Of a DNA stretch of 55,063 nucleotides, positions 17,208-26,706 are shown piece after piece (positions within the stretch are counted from its first letter, which is position 1; each line of letters opens with the position of its first letter). This DNA comes from Roseovarius sp. Its GTDB lineage: Bacteria > Pseudomonadota > Alphaproteobacteria > Rhodobacterales > Rhodobacteraceae. The stretch is taken from NCBI GenBank assembly GCA_026709325.1, contig JAPOTF010000067.1, positions 1-55,063 on the forward strand. The letters are read 5' to 3'. Made by a program: the position numbers and the translations under genes. The notes below the pieces were generated by a model. It searched no databases, was not told the origin of the DNA, and saw only the letters and a list, made by a program, of their open reading frames with translations.

Positions 17208-18209
17208 TTACATGGCGGCCAGTGAATCCGCAAGTTTTCCCGCGCCAAAACGGTATGGATCGGTTGCCGGCAAGTTCAATTCGTCTTCAACCGATGATAT
17301 GTAGGCTTTCGCCTCGTCATCGGACATGTGCTGCGTGTTTACGGAAACCCCCGTTGCGACGCAGGCCGGATTTGCCACTTGCGCCAGTGGCAGGGCGGTG
17401 TCGCGCAATTCCGCAAGACCCGGCGGGACATAATGCGGCAGACCCCGCATGTGGGAGCGTGTTGGTTCGTGGCAAAGTATCAGCGCATCTGGCCGACCTC
17501 CATGGATGAGCGCCATTGTGACTCCGGAATACGACACGTGAAAGAGGCTGCCCTGACCCTCGATCAGATCCCAGTGATCAGGGTCGTTGTCAGGCGTCAG
17601 ATATTCAATCGATCCGGCCATGAAATCCGCAATTACCGCGTCAAGCGGCACTCCATGTCCGGTAATGAGAATTCCGGTCTGCCCCGTGGCCCTGAAAGTC
17701 GCCTTCATTCCACGCCCGCGCATTTCGCGCTCCATTGCCATGGCCGTGTACATTTTGCCGACAGAGCAATCCGTGCCTACCGCGAGGCAGCGCTTTCCGG
17801 TGCGTTTTTTGCCGTTTGCAATTGGGTAGGCCGCAGCCGCGACGCGAACGTCATGGAGACTGCAGCCGTGCGTTTGCGCCGCCGCAACAAGGTCGTCCTC
17901 ATGGCGAAGCAAATTGTGCAGCCCGCTTGCAAGATCGAAGCCCATTTCCAGAGCCTCGACGAGAACGGTCTTCCAGGCCTGGCTGATTACACCGCCGCGG
18001 TTTGCCACGCCTATGACAAGCGTTCTCGCACCCTTCTCCCGAGCTTCCGAGAGAGACATGTCCTTCAATCCAAGGTCGGCGTTGCAATCTGGCAGCCGCA
18101 GTTGCCCAACGGCGGATTCAGGCCGCCAGTCCCGAATGCCAACGGCCACTTTTGCGGCCAGCATGTCGGGCGCATCACCCAGAAAAAGCAGATACGGCGG
18201 TTCGATCAT
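17208..18209 (-). CDS. dgcN: DUF1611 family D-glutamate N-acetyltransferase DgcN-like
   Basis: The 333-residue DUF1611 protein has a Rossmann-like N-terminal domain and a P-loop-like GTDCSVGKMYT (about residues 145-155) starting the C-terminal domain, plus TGQTGILITGHGVPLDAVIADF, IEGQGSL and HEPTR motifs. In bacteria with the DgcN/DgcA route, DgcN N-acetylates D-glutamate before epimerisation. It is the first gene of a three-gene operon; the start at 18209 has GAGGAG 7 bases upstream. The 55-bp gap to dgcA and their known co-occurrence support the assignment. Confidence 0.85.
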   Translation of the reverse strand: MIEPPYLLFLGDAPDMLAAKVAVGIRDWRPESAVGQLRLPDCNADLGLKDMSLSEAREKGARTLVIGVANRGGVISQAWKTVLVEALEMGFDLASGLHNLLRHEDDLVAAAQTHGCSLHDVRVAAAAYPIANGKKRTGKRCLAVGTDCSVGKMYTAMAMEREMRGRGMKATFRATGQTGILITGHGVPLDAVIADFMAGSIEYLTPDNDPDHWDLIEGQGSLFHVSYSGVTMALIHGGRPDALILCHEPTRSHMRGLPHYVPPGLAELRDTALPLAQVANPACVATGVSVNTQHMSDDEAKAYISSVEDELNLPATDPYRFGAGKLADSLAAM

Positions 18210-18751
18210 CGGACGTCTCCTCGAACAATTGTCAACCCGGTGATTTTTTCACTTGCTGCATGCGATTAATTCTTGATTTTAGCATATATTGGACAATTTA
18301 TCGAATGAATTTGCAATCTGTTCCAGAATTTTCGAAGATAATTTATAAATCGGATGCCTATTGTGAAAAATGCGGTTGCCGTATCTGGCAGGACGGGGCA
18401 TGATTGCCAAAGACGCCGCATTCAAACTCGACGCGCAAATCCATCGTGATCACCATGATCCGGAAAATCATTTGCACTGAAGCACATGTTGCGAAGCGGG
18501 GCTTTAAGCCGGTCACCTGTCGGCCTCTTCGGATTCGGGCTGGCGTGACACCTGGCCATTTATGATTGCTCGCAAACCTTCATGAAACGTCATGCCTATA
18601 CGTGGTGTCTGACGATTGCGTAGCGACAATCCGGACGGCAATTTAACGACGGCTTGGCGAACGGTTGAAGATTGTGCTACGCAGTTCCCCTGACAATGAT
18701 TGCGAACCCTCAGATTTCCTCGTCTGAGCCACCCATGAAAGGACAACATGC
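18210..18751. other. intergenic region between dgcN and malyl-CoA lyase genes
   Basis: The 542 bases between two divergent genes are AT-rich around 18260-18350. A short open frame ending near 18403 contains a CxxC pair, but it has no ribosome site and no recognisable family, so I do not call it. The region should carry both promoters. Confidence 0.45.
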
Positions 18752-19717
18752 ATGAGTTTTCGTCTGCAGCCCGCCAGTCCCTCGCGACCAAATCGGTGCC
18801 AGCTTTTCGGCCCGGCTTCCAATACGCGTCTTTTCGAGAAAATGGCGGCGTCGAATGCCGATGTGATTAATCTTGATCTTGAGGATTCGGTTGCCCCCAG
18901 CGACAAGGAAAGCGCCCGCGCGAACAGCATAGAGGCGATCAACGACATTGAGTGGGGCGGCAAGTATCTAAGCGTCAGGATAAACGGGCTTGACACGCCA
19001 TTCTGGTATCGCGATGTGGTGGATCTTCTTGAACGGGCTGGTGACAGACTTGATCAGATCATGATTCCAAAGGTCGGGTGCGCCGCGGATATCTATGCGG
19101 TGGATGCGCTGGTCACCTCGATCGAGCAGGCCCGCAGCCGCAAGAGGAAGATCACTTTTGAAGCGATTGTCGAATCCGCCGCGGGCATTAGCCATGTGCA
19201 TGAAATCGCGTCTGCCAGTCCCCGCATGCAGGCCCTGAGCCTTGGGGCGGCCGATTTCGCGGCGTCCATGGGCATGGCGACCACCGGCATAGGCGGAACG
19301 CAGGAAAACTACTACATGCTGCATGGCGGCCAAAGCTATTGGCCCGACCCGTGGCACTGGGCAACGGCAAATATTGTCGCCGCCTGCAGAACGCATGGCC
19401 TGCTGCCCGTTGACGGCCCGTTTGGGGATTTTTCGGACGACGAGGGTTTCCGCGCGCAGGCGCATCGCGCGGCCACGCTTGGCATGGTCGGGAAATGGGC
19501 CATTCATCCGAAGCAGATCGCGCTTGCAAACGAGGTGTTCACCCCTTCCGCCGAAGCGGTTTGCGAAGCCCGTGAAATTCTCCAGGCAATGGAAGAGGCC
19601 AAGGCGCGTGGAGAGGGCGCGGCAACTTACAAGGGGCGTCTTGTGGATATGGCGTCAATCAAACAGGCCGAGGTTATTGTTCATCAGGATGAAATGATCG
19701 GCCAAAATCGGCGGTGA
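18752..19717 (+). CDS. L-malyl-CoA / beta-methylmalyl-CoA lyase (CitE-like)
   Basis: The 321-residue HpcH/HpaI-CitE family protein begins MSFRLQPASPSRPNRCQLFGP, which closely matches Rhodobacter-type Mcl1, and continues with the CoA/metal-binding DVINLDLEDSVAP (about residues 38-50), a Glu-containing FEAIVESAAGI and LSLGAADFAASMG. The C-terminal GKWAIHPKQI is typical. It cleaves (S)-malyl-CoA to acetyl-CoA and glyoxylate and beta-methylmalyl-CoA to propionyl-CoA and glyoxylate, as in the ethylmalonyl-CoA pathway. The start has AAAGGACA upstream. Other pathway enzymes are not in this window. Confidence 0.9.
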   Translation: MSFRLQPASPSRPNRCQLFGPASNTRLFEKMAASNADVINLDLEDSVAPSDKESARANSIEAINDIEWGGKYLSVRINGLDTPFWYRDVVDLLERAGDRLDQIMIPKVGCAADIYAVDALVTSIEQARSRKRKITFEAIVESAAGISHVHEIASASPRMQALSLGAADFAASMGMATTGIGGTQENYYMLHGGQSYWPDPWHWATANIVAACRTHGLLPVDGPFGDFSDDEGFRAQAHRAATLGMVGKWAIHPKQIALANEVFTPSAEAVCEAREILQAMEEAKARGEGAATYKGRLVDMASIKQAEVIVHQDEMIGQNRR

Positions 19718-19881
19718 TGAATTTTGGACAGCGCCGTCCGATGCGCAATCAAAACATCGAAACCGGCTTTTTTGCTTGCCATGCCGTTCCAGGCGGTATA
19801 TCGAGTCCCTTTAAAGTGCGCGGCCGGCCATAAAGGCATGCCGAGCTGCGCGCGAACACCGAATCGAACAAGGAGACGGAA

Positions 19882-20082
19882 ATGCCTAAAATGAAGACAA
19901 AGTCGAGTTGCAAGAAGCGTTTCAAGATGACCGCTGGCGGAAAGGTCAAGACCGCGCAGGCCGGAAAACGCCATGGGATGATCAAACGCACAAACAAATT
20001 TATCCGAAATGCACGGGGCACATCAACGCTCTGCCCGGCAGATGCCAAAATCATCAAATCGATGATGCCATATTCTCGCTAG
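19882..20082 (+). CDS. rpmI: 50S ribosomal protein L35
   Basis: The 66-residue basic protein has the L35 pattern [15 protein letters not shown] followed by [15 protein letters not shown]. It binds 23S rRNA in the large subunit. The start has GGAGACGGAA upstream. rplT follows after 14 bases. infC, the frequent upstream partner, is not present; a lyase gene lies 164 bp upstream. Confidence 0.97.
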   Translation: MPKMKTKSSCKKRFKMTAGGKVKTAQAGKRHGMIKRTNKFIRNARGTSTLCPADAKIIKSMMPYSR

Positions 20083-20096
20083 GAAGGAACGAACAG

Positions 20097-20462
20097 ATGT
20101 CACGCGTAACAGGCGGAAAAGTAACCCATGCCCGCCACAAGAAGGTCATCAAGGCCGCCAAGGGGTATTACGGGCGCAGGAAAAACACCTTCAAGGTCGC
20201 GCGCCAGGCGGTTGACAAGGCCAATCAATATGCAACGCGCGACCGCAAGAACCGCAAGCGCAACTTTCGCGCGCTGTGGATACAGCGGATAAACGCCGCG
20301 GTTCGCTCGAATGATGAAACTCTGAATTATTCTCGCTTTATAAACGGATTAAGTCTGGCCGGCATCGAGTTGGACCGCAAGATGCTTGCCGAACTGGCCG
20401 TGTATGATCCCGAGGCGTTTGGGGTCATCGTCGAACAGGCAAAATCCGCATTGCGTAAATAG
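20097..20462 (+). CDS. rplT: 50S ribosomal protein L20
   Basis: The 121-residue protein starts [17 protein letters not shown] and continues [13 protein letters not shown] and [17 protein letters not shown], the conserved L20 core. L20 is needed early in large-subunit assembly and in some bacteria represses its own operon. ATG 20097 is preceded by AGGAAGGAAC; the frame is open far upstream because it overlaps rpmI in another phase. It forms an operon with rpmI. Confidence 0.97.
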   Translation: MSRVTGGKVTHARHKKVIKAAKGYYGRRKNTFKVARQAVDKANQYATRDRKNRKRNFRALWIQRINAAVRSNDETLNYSRFINGLSLAGIELDRKMLAELAVYDPEAFGVIVEQAKSALRK

Positions 20463-20484
20463 GAACGGCAATTCATGCCGTTCC
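20462..20484 (+). terminator. hairpin after rplT
   Basis: The inverted repeat GGAACGGCA-ATTCA-TGCCGTTCC begins in the last base of the rplT stop codon. The 9-bp stem with 5-base loop is the only strong hairpin after the ribosomal operon. It lacks a clear T-run, so termination may be partial. Confidence 0.55.
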
Positions 20485-20619
20485 GTGATTTGCGCGATCT
20501 GCAGGATGACCGCGATTTGAAATATCCTTTTCGGATTTGCCGTGGCGGATCACCGGCCGTTGCACGCCCAGGCTTGAACAATTCCGGTGCGGCATTTCCT
20601 TTTTGCCAATCGAGGAGCC

Positions 20620-21510
20620 ATGAACCACAGGGAATTTGCGGCGTCACTGCCGCGTGACGAACTTGCAAGACTCAACGAGACGAACGATGCGGCGGGATTG
20701 AGACATCTTGCGGGCCATGCGGGCATTATAATCGTCTCTGGACTGTGGATCGGCATGGGACTGCCGCTTTGGCAGATAATGCTGGTTCCGCATGGCGTGT
20801 TCATTTGCTTTCTGTTTACGCTGGAGCACGAGGCCACGCACAAGACGCCATTTGCCTCTGCCTGGATAAATGAATGGGCCGGGAGAATGTGCGGATTTGC
20901 AATTTTTCTTCCATTCGAGTGGTTCCGCTATTTTCATCTTGCGCATCACAGGTGGACAAATATACCGGGCAAGGACCCCGAACTTGCCGACGGTTCAAGA
21001 CCCGAAACCGTTGCCGCCTACATCTTGTATGTATCCGGCCTGCCATATTGGCTGGGCATGGCAAAGCGGACGTTTTTCAATGCCATCGGAAGAGATCTAG
21101 GGGAATTCGTTCCGAACCGGGCCCGAAGAAGAGTGGTGATTGAGTCGCGGATCATGCTTACATGCTATGTTCTCGCCGGAATCAGCCTGCTGGCCACCGA
21201 TCTGCTTTTTTGGATATGGATTTTGCCATGTCTGCTGGGGCAACCGCTTCTTCGCCTTTATCTGCTGGCCGAGCACGGTCATTGCGCACTGGTTGCCAAT
21301 ATGCTTGAAAATACGCGCACAACCTACACAAACGGCATCATACGCCGTCTGGCATGGAACATGCCCTATCATGTGGAGCATCACACGCTTCCGCAGGTTC
21401 CATTTCACAAGCTCCCCGAGCTCAATTTCCATATGACCGGATGGCATAGGGTTACCTCCGATGGTTATGTGAATGCGACGCGGGAATATGCGCGGAAGCT
21501 GGATTTATAG
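20620..21510 (+). CDS. fatty acid desaturase family protein
   Basis: This 296-residue membrane protein has the three His boxes of membrane di-iron desaturases/hydroxylases: HEATH (about residue 68), HLAHHRW (about 104) and HVEHHTLP (about 256), separated by hydrophobic segments. Such enzymes introduce double bonds or hydroxyls into acyl chains or carotenoid-like lipids; the substrate is not evident. ATG 20620 follows CGAGGAGCC; the frame extends 11 codons upstream without a ribosome site. It sits between rplT and pheS, probably as its own unit. Confidence 0.85.
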   Translation: MNHREFAASLPRDELARLNETNDAAGLRHLAGHAGIIIVSGLWIGMGLPLWQIMLVPHGVFICFLFTLEHEATHKTPFASAWINEWAGRMCGFAIFLPFEWFRYFHLAHHRWTNIPGKDPELADGSRPETVAAYILYVSGLPYWLGMAKRTFFNAIGRDLGEFVPNRARRRVVIESRIMLTCYVLAGISLLATDLLFWIWILPCLLGQPLLRLYLLAEHGHCALVANMLENTRTTYTNGIIRRLAWNMPYHVEHHTLPQVPFHKLPELNFHMTGWHRVTSDGYVNATREYARKLDL

Positions 21511-21717
21511 CGGGATGTTTCCCAATGACATCGTAAATAATGCGATGAAGGGACATGTTCAAACCCTATTTGTTTGAATGTCCGCAATAATGGGCATATC
21601 TTGAAGAGTGCGGTTTTTTGGAATTTCGCGGAGCCATGCAATCCCTTTTTGAATGCTTCCGTCTTGCAAATGACAGGCCATATGGTAGCAAGCTTCAGAA
21701 AAGCGAAAGGCATTGAA

Positions 21718-22791
21718 ATGGATGATGTCAGAGAGAGATATTTATCGGCTATTGCCAGTGCGGAGAACGAGTCCGCGCTTGAGGAAATACGGCTGAAAGC
21801 CATTGGCAAAAAGGGGGAAATATCACTCAAGATGCGCGAGCTTGGGAAAATGACTCACGACGAGCGCAAAAAAACGGGACCTGAACTCAATGCGCTGAAG
21901 GATGAGATAAACCGCGCTCTGTCGGCCAGAAAAGCCGCATTGGAGGATGAGGCGCTGAATGAGCGCCTGAGAACGGAATGGTTTGACGTGACCATGCCTG
22001 CAAGGCACAGGCGTCAGGGAACAATCCATCCGGTAAGCCAGGTAACGGAGGAAGTCACCGCCATTTTCGCCGACATGGGATTTTCCGTGGCCGAGGGGCC
22101 GCAAATTGAGAGTGACTGGCACAATTTCGATGCATTGAACATACCCGGGCATCATCCGGCCCGTGCGGAGATGGATACGTTCTATATTCATCGCGACTGT
22201 GCGGACAATCGTCCGCCGGATGTTCTCAGGACGCATACGTCTCCCGTTCAAATCAGATCAATGCAAAGTCACGGGGCTCCGGTGAGACTGATTGCTCCGG
22301 GACGCGTTTATCGCGCGGACTATGATCAAACGCATACTCCAATGTTCCATCAGGTCGAGGGTTTGGCAATTGACGCAGATATATCAATGGCAAATCTGAA
22401 GTGGTGCCTTGAAGAGTTTGTAAAGGCGTTTTTTGAGGTCGATGGGGTTGAATTGCGTTTCAGGGCGTCGCATTTCCCGTTTACGGAACCGTCTGCGGAG
22501 GTGGACATAAGATGCTCCTGGAAAGGCGGAACGCTGAAAGTGGGAGAGGGAGACGATTGGCTGGAAATACTGGGATCCGGCATGGTCCATCCAAAGGTTT
22601 TGCAGGCGGGTAGCATTGATCCGGAAAAATGGCAGGGTTTTGCCTTTGGCATGGGCATCGACAGGATCGCAATGCTGAAATACGGGATACCCGATTTGCG
22701 CTCGTTTTTCGATTCCGATTTGCGATGGCTGCGGCATTACGGTTTTGCAAGCCTTGATGTTCCCACACTGCATGGCGGGATCAGCAGATAA
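21718..22791 (+). CDS. pheS: phenylalanyl-tRNA synthetase alpha subunit
   Basis: The 357-residue protein has an N-terminal coiled-coil arm (about residues 1-80) and the class II catalytic core: motif 2 region [24 protein letters not shown] and motif 3 [22 protein letters not shown]. It charges tRNA-Phe together with PheT. ATG 21718 with GCGAAAGGCATT upstream is chosen; the frame is open 48 codons further. pheT, normally directly downstream, is not found in this window; an ABM-domain gene follows instead. Confidence 0.96.
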   Translation: MDDVRERYLSAIASAENESALEEIRLKAIGKKGEISLKMRELGKMTHDERKKTGPELNALKDEINRALSARKAALEDEALNERLRTEWFDVTMPARHRRQGTIHPVSQVTEEVTAIFADMGFSVAEGPQIESDWHNFDALNIPGHHPARAEMDTFYIHRDCADNRPPDVLRTHTSPVQIRSMQSHGAPVRLIAPGRVYRADYDQTHTPMFHQVEGLAIDADISMANLKWCLEEFVKAFFEVDGVELRFRASHFPFTEPSAEVDIRCSWKGGTLKVGEGDDWLEILGSGMVHPKVLQAGSIDPEKWQGFAFGMGIDRIAMLKYGIPDLRSFFDSDLRWLRHYGFASLDVPTLHGGISR

Positions 22792-22808
22792 ATCCGGAGG
22801 GGTGGTGC

Positions 22809-23156
22809 ATGATTGCCATAATCTTTGAAGTGACACTGAAAGACGGACAGGCGGATCCATATCTTGACATGGCGTCCAGAATGCGGCCTCTCGCCGAAAG
22901 CGTTGACGGTTTCATAAGCGTGGAGAGATTCAAAAGCCTTGCCGACCCGGACAAGCTGTTGTCGATAAGCTACTGGAGAGACGAGGCCGCAGTGGAGCGC
23001 TGGCGCAAACTGGAAGAGCATAGGCAGGCGCAAAAAATCGGGCGCAACCGAATGTTCGCGGATTACAGACTGCGCGTGGTTGGGGTTTTGCGCGATTACG
23101 GGATGCATGATCGGGATCAGGCGCCTGAAGACAGCCGCGCGGTTCATGGGTCATGA
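22809..23156 (+). CDS. antibiotic biosynthesis monooxygenase (ABM) domain protein
   Basis: The 115-residue protein has the ABM pattern IIFEVTLKDGQADPYLDMASRMRPLAESVDGFISVERFKSL...KLLSISYWRDEAAVERWRKLEEHR, including the conserved SxWRDEAAVExWR helix. It resembles cytosolic ABM proteins of unknown substrate and is unlike the shorter ABM protein of the amide operon. A GGAGGGG box precedes ATG 22809. It follows pheS by 17 bases, so the two are probably co-transcribed. Confidence 0.82.
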   Translation: MIAIIFEVTLKDGQADPYLDMASRMRPLAESVDGFISVERFKSLADPDKLLSISYWRDEAAVERWRKLEEHRQAQKIGRNRMFADYRLRVVGVLRDYGMHDRDQAPEDSRAVHGS

Positions 23157-23236
23157 CCCCGAAAAAGATTGCCTGTGGACATTATGAATCGGCAATGCGA
23201 GAATTTACATGACTGGGATCATTACCGGGTGGAAAC

Positions 23237-24586
23237 ATGAAAGACGACAATTTCCTGCGTGAAATGAACGCTCGCCATCTTTGGCATCCAATGGGGCATC
23301 CGGGCGACGCCCGCGGCAATCCGCCAAAGATTATCAGAAAGGCGGAGGGAGTCAATATCACGGACATTGACGGAAATGACGTGATTGATGCGGTTGGGGG
23401 ACTGTGGTGCGTAAACCTCGGATATTCAAACGACGCGGTCAAACGGGCGATTTCCGATCAGTTGGCGGATCTGCCATATTACTCCGCATTCGCCGGCACC
23501 ACAAACCCGTCCGCCATTGAGGCATCGTACGCGGCCATGGAATTTTTCGCCGAGGACGGAATGGAGCGGATATTCTTTACCTCGGGCGGATCTGACAGCG
23601 TGGACACGGCGCTTCGAATGGCGAGGCAGCATCACCGATTAAAAGGCGAACCCGCCCGCACCAAGTTTCTGTCGCTTAAAAAGGGATATCACGGCACGCA
23701 CTGGGGCGGTGCGAGCGTGAATGGAAACAACCGCTTTAGAATCGCATACGAGCCATTGCTTTCAGGCTGCCATCATCTGCCAAGTCCCTATACCTACAGG
23801 AATCCATTTGATGAAACCGACCCGGTAAAGCTGGCAGATAAAATAGTGGCCGCCGCGGTGGATGAAATCGAGTTTCAAGACCCTGGAACCATTGCCGCGT
23901 TCATTATGGAGCCCATACAGGGTGCGGGCGGCGTGATAGTTCCGGATGCGAGCTTTATGCGAAAGATGCGCGAGGTCTGCAGCCGTTTTGGAATTCTGAT
24001 GATCTCGGACGAGGTGATCTGCGGCTTTGGACGAACCGGCGACTGGACGGGCGCCAGGCACTGGGGCGTAAAGCCCGACATGATGACAATCGCCAAGGGG
24101 ATCACCAGCGGATACTATCCCGTGGGGGGAGTGCTGCTTTCCGGCGAAGTGGCGGAAGTTTTCGAGACTGCCGGGGCGGATGGGTCGCTTTGGACGGGCG
24201 TCACATATTCGGCGCATCCCGTCGGGGCCGCCGCGGCCGTTGCGTGCATTCGGGAAACGCTTCGTTTACGCATAAAAGACAATGCCGCCAGTAGAGGCGC
24301 CCAACTGCATGAGGGCGTGAAGCGTCTGGCCGAGAAGCACGATGTAATCGGCGATGTTCGAGGTGGTCACGGGCTGATGACCGGCATTGAACTGGTAGGC
24401 GACAGATCAGGGAAAACGCCTTTGGATGCCGAAACGGTGAAAAAGGTGCATCAGGCGGTTTACGATGCCGGAGCAATGGTGCGGATAGGCGCCAACAACA
24501 TACTGATGTCACCGCCTCTTACAATTACCAAAGAGGAAACGGACCGCATTATAGCGGCATTGGATTTCGGATTTGGCGAGGCGTAG
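23237..24586 (+). CDS. class III (omega) aminotransferase
   Basis: The 449-residue PLP enzyme belongs to the class III aminotransferases (omega-amino acid:pyruvate type). PLP-binding Lys287 lies in MMTIAKGITSGYYPVGG, Asp258 in ISDEVICGFGRTG, and the phosphate-contacting region is FTSGGSDSVDTALRMAR. Family members use beta-alanine, taurine, putrescine or similar amines with pyruvate or 2-oxoglutarate; the donor cannot be decided here. Full length compared with the family. It is probably monocistronic. Confidence 0.87.
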   Translation: MKDDNFLREMNARHLWHPMGHPGDARGNPPKIIRKAEGVNITDIDGNDVIDAVGGLWCVNLGYSNDAVKRAISDQLADLPYYSAFAGTTNPSAIEASYAAMEFFAEDGMERIFFTSGGSDSVDTALRMARQHHRLKGEPARTKFLSLKKGYHGTHWGGASVNGNNRFRIAYEPLLSGCHHLPSPYTYRNPFDETDPVKLADKIVAAAVDEIEFQDPGTIAAFIMEPIQGAGGVIVPDASFMRKMREVCSRFGILMISDEVICGFGRTGDWTGARHWGVKPDMMTIAKGITSGYYPVGGVLLSGEVAEVFETAGADGSLWTGVTYSAHPVGAAAAVACIRETLRLRIKDNAASRGAQLHEGVKRLAEKHDVIGDVRGGHGLMTGIELVGDRSGKTPLDAETVKKVHQAVYDAGAMVRIGANNILMSPPLTITKEETDRIIAALDFGFGEA

Positions 24587-25341
24587 AGCCTGCCAAATGG
24601 TTCTTTTGGCCTTCACGTCGTCGAGGGGACCGGTCCTGGAGCCCCGGTTCACGTGATTCCCGACAGGGAGTCTTGGCGCGACTCCGCCGAGGTTCATAAA
24701 TGGCTCAAGGGCCATTTCGACCGAGCGTTCCGTTCTCGCGAGGATTGCGTTGGGGAGACAGAGCCAGATCGGGCACCGCGGCGCCAATGCCGCCCGGCCG
24801 TTTTGGTGGAGCGGGAATCCTGAAGACCTCGCGGAAGCCGCCGGAAGTTTCAGGAAACGAAATCAAATGAATAAATTGAAACTTCAATGGTTTGGATTCA
24901 GTCGCGCCGGGCGTGTTTGCTCAAGCCCCATCTGTGAAGCGGGAACGAGAACCCGGTTGCAAATGGAGCCAATGGCAAGCATCCAAAATGGCAAACATAT
25001 AGCCGGAATCTCATATGAACAGGTTCGATTGATCCGCCCTATTGCGATGCAAACCTGCACGGGAAAACAGCGCGGTCAACGTATATGGAGAGCTATTCGC
25101 GAATTTAAATTCATTAAAAAACAGCTGGATGCCGTTTGCGCGAACGCATTTGGCCGGAATTGGGGATTTAAAACCATACGCGGCTGTCAAGTGCGCATCC
25201 TGACCGGATGACAAGTAATTTTGGCAAGTTACAGGCGCGACGTTAAGGCCAATATGTCCGAATCCCATTATATCGCCGGAGTTTAATCTGGCAATTTCAT
25301 CCAAGCCGAATGGTCAGGGCCTGGAGCCTGAAACCTCTGAT
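24587..25341. other. 755-bp intergenic stretch, no certain gene
   Basis: No recognised gene. The aminotransferase frame stays open for 79 codons after its TAG stop (24587-24823) and reads like protein, but has no start codon or known family. Other frames further right are open without ribosome sites. The stretch may be eroded coding DNA. Confidence 0.4.
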
Positions 25342-26706
25342 CTAAAAGCTGTATTTGAAGGTAACTGTTATGTGGTTGTCCTCGGAAATCTGCATGGCTG
25401 GCGTGTCATCGGGATCCACTTCAAGAAATTTGAATGCCGTAACGTTCAATTGAACGGAATCCGAGACGCGTCGATTGAATTCGAGGCGCGCATTAGTGGT
25501 GCTGTAGTCGAGATCCTGAAGAAACGCCAATGTCAGATCGGTGTCTTCCACATCATTGAATGCATAGCGTGCGGCAAGAAACAAGTCATTCTGAAATATG
25601 TGACTGGAGTGCTTTCTGCGATCATCCTGACTCCATTCGGCAAAAAATGTAATATCCGCGCCTGATCCAAAAATGCCATAGAGGGAATATTCGCCCCCCA
25701 CAACAAACGCCCGGTCCTCGCGGGAGGAACAACCCTTCCCCAAAAATCCTGTACGTCTTATAACTTCAGCCTTGCCAATGAAAGCGTCCAGCACCAGTTG
25801 CATGTCCAGGCCCACCTGGCGGATCTGATTGTATTTTTGAACAAGGGCAGAAGGTTGAGCACCCGTACCCATAGTATCACCATCCGTATCCATAGTATCA
25901 CCATCCGTATCCATTTCTTCCCCGGAAATCAAACTACAGGTAAAGGACTTCGGGACAACAGTTGGATGGGTTTTATAAGAGGGGATCAAATCCGGCTCTC
26001 GACTCGTGCCGTCAAAAATGCTGACGCCGAAATCCACCGGACCGACACTGTGCCCGTATCTTGCGGCAAAATCCACATGCCGGCGACCCGATGAATGCTC
26101 ATATAGAACGGCTTCGGAATTTCTTGCCACCGGTAATTTCGATCGAAATCTCCCGCCAACGCCCGGATAGATTCTTGGACGATGATATGGCAGTATAAAC
26201 AGGTCAAGCGCCCCCCAGTTTCCCGATAGAGTTCCCCGCACCATCGGCTGTCCAAGTTTGGATTGCCCTTCATGGTCATCCTGCAGATCGGTCTGATTGA
26301 TTATGTTGACGGGATTGGTTGACTCTGCTGCTCCCCAGAATATCTGATCAACGCCCACCCGAAGCTCCAAATCCAGTTCTCCCACGGTCCCATGCTTGTA
26401 ATAATATGCCTCTCTAAGATCGGCGCGCGTTCCGAGACTGTCTGATTTGTCGAGGCGAAAATGAGGGGTGATTGCAAATCCGTTGTCGTTTGGTCCATCA
26501 CCATAAAGCGTTGCCTGAAACTTTACGCTGAGGTCTCGGTTCGACTGCCTCGGATAGGCGCCGGAATCGATAAAAACACGCCCGGTTGTTTCGATCGACC
26601 CCTGGTATCCAATATCCCATTCGGCAAATGGCTGGGCGGGAGAGACGGTGGGATAAAGAAACGCCAGCAGCATGAAATTCAATGCAATTTTTGCGCAAAT
26701 ATTCAT
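25342..26706 (-). CDS. outer-membrane beta-barrel protein (DUF1302-like)
   Basis: The 454-residue protein starts with a signal peptide (MNICAKIALNFMLLAFLYPTVSPAQ) and continues as alternating strands ending in VTFKYSF, the C-terminal aromatic signal of outer-membrane barrels. The segment DLELRVGVDQIFWGAAESTNPVNIINQTDL resembles proteins annotated DUF1302-like that are often encoded with LolA-like lipoprotein-sorting proteins and RND exporters. ATG 26706 is chosen because it opens the signal peptide; the frame extends 58 codons upstream. A tandem 7-residue MDTDGDT repeat lies near residue 255, probably in an outer loop. Confidence 0.7.
   Translation of the reverse strand: MNICAKIALNFMLLAFLYPTVSPAQPFAEWDIGYQGSIETTGRVFIDSGAYPRQSNRDLSVKFQATLYGDGPNDNGFAITPHFRLDKSDSLGTRADLREAYYYKHGTVGELDLELRVGVDQIFWGAAESTNPVNIINQTDLQDDHEGQSKLGQPMVRGTLSGNWGALDLFILPYHRPRIYPGVGGRFRSKLPVARNSEAVLYEHSSGRRHVDFAARYGHSVGPVDFGVSIFDGTSREPDLIPSYKTHPTVVPKSFTCSLISGEEMDTDGDTMDTDGDTMGTGAQPSALVQKYNQIRQVGLDMQLVLDAFIGKAEVIRRTGFLGKGCSSREDRAFVVGGEYSLYGIFGSGADITFFAEWSQDDRRKHSSHIFQNDLFLAARYAFNDVEDTDLTLAFLQDLDYSTTNARLEFNRRVSDSVQLNVTAFKFLEVDPDDTPAMQISEDNHITVTFKYSF
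25870..25914 (-). repeat. two 21-bp tandem repeats encoding MDTDGDT
   Basis: On the plus strand the unit CATAGTATCACCATCCGTAT plus C occurs twice back to back without mismatch, followed by CAT. In the barrel protein it encodes MDTDGDT-MDTDGDT-M. The DxDGD spacing resembles calcium-binding loops. Identical copies suggest recent or slippage-prone expansion. Confidence 0.9.

Noticed and set aside
19718-19881. Ribosomal-protein leader (L20-type) upstream of rpmI
   Set aside because: I could not identify the conserved helices by eye; without a covariance search the call is unsupported.
24750-25211. 153-codon plus-strand frame in the gap after the aminotransferase
   Set aside because: No ribosome site, no recognisable family, and it starts inside another open stretch. 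Kept only as part of an unassigned region.
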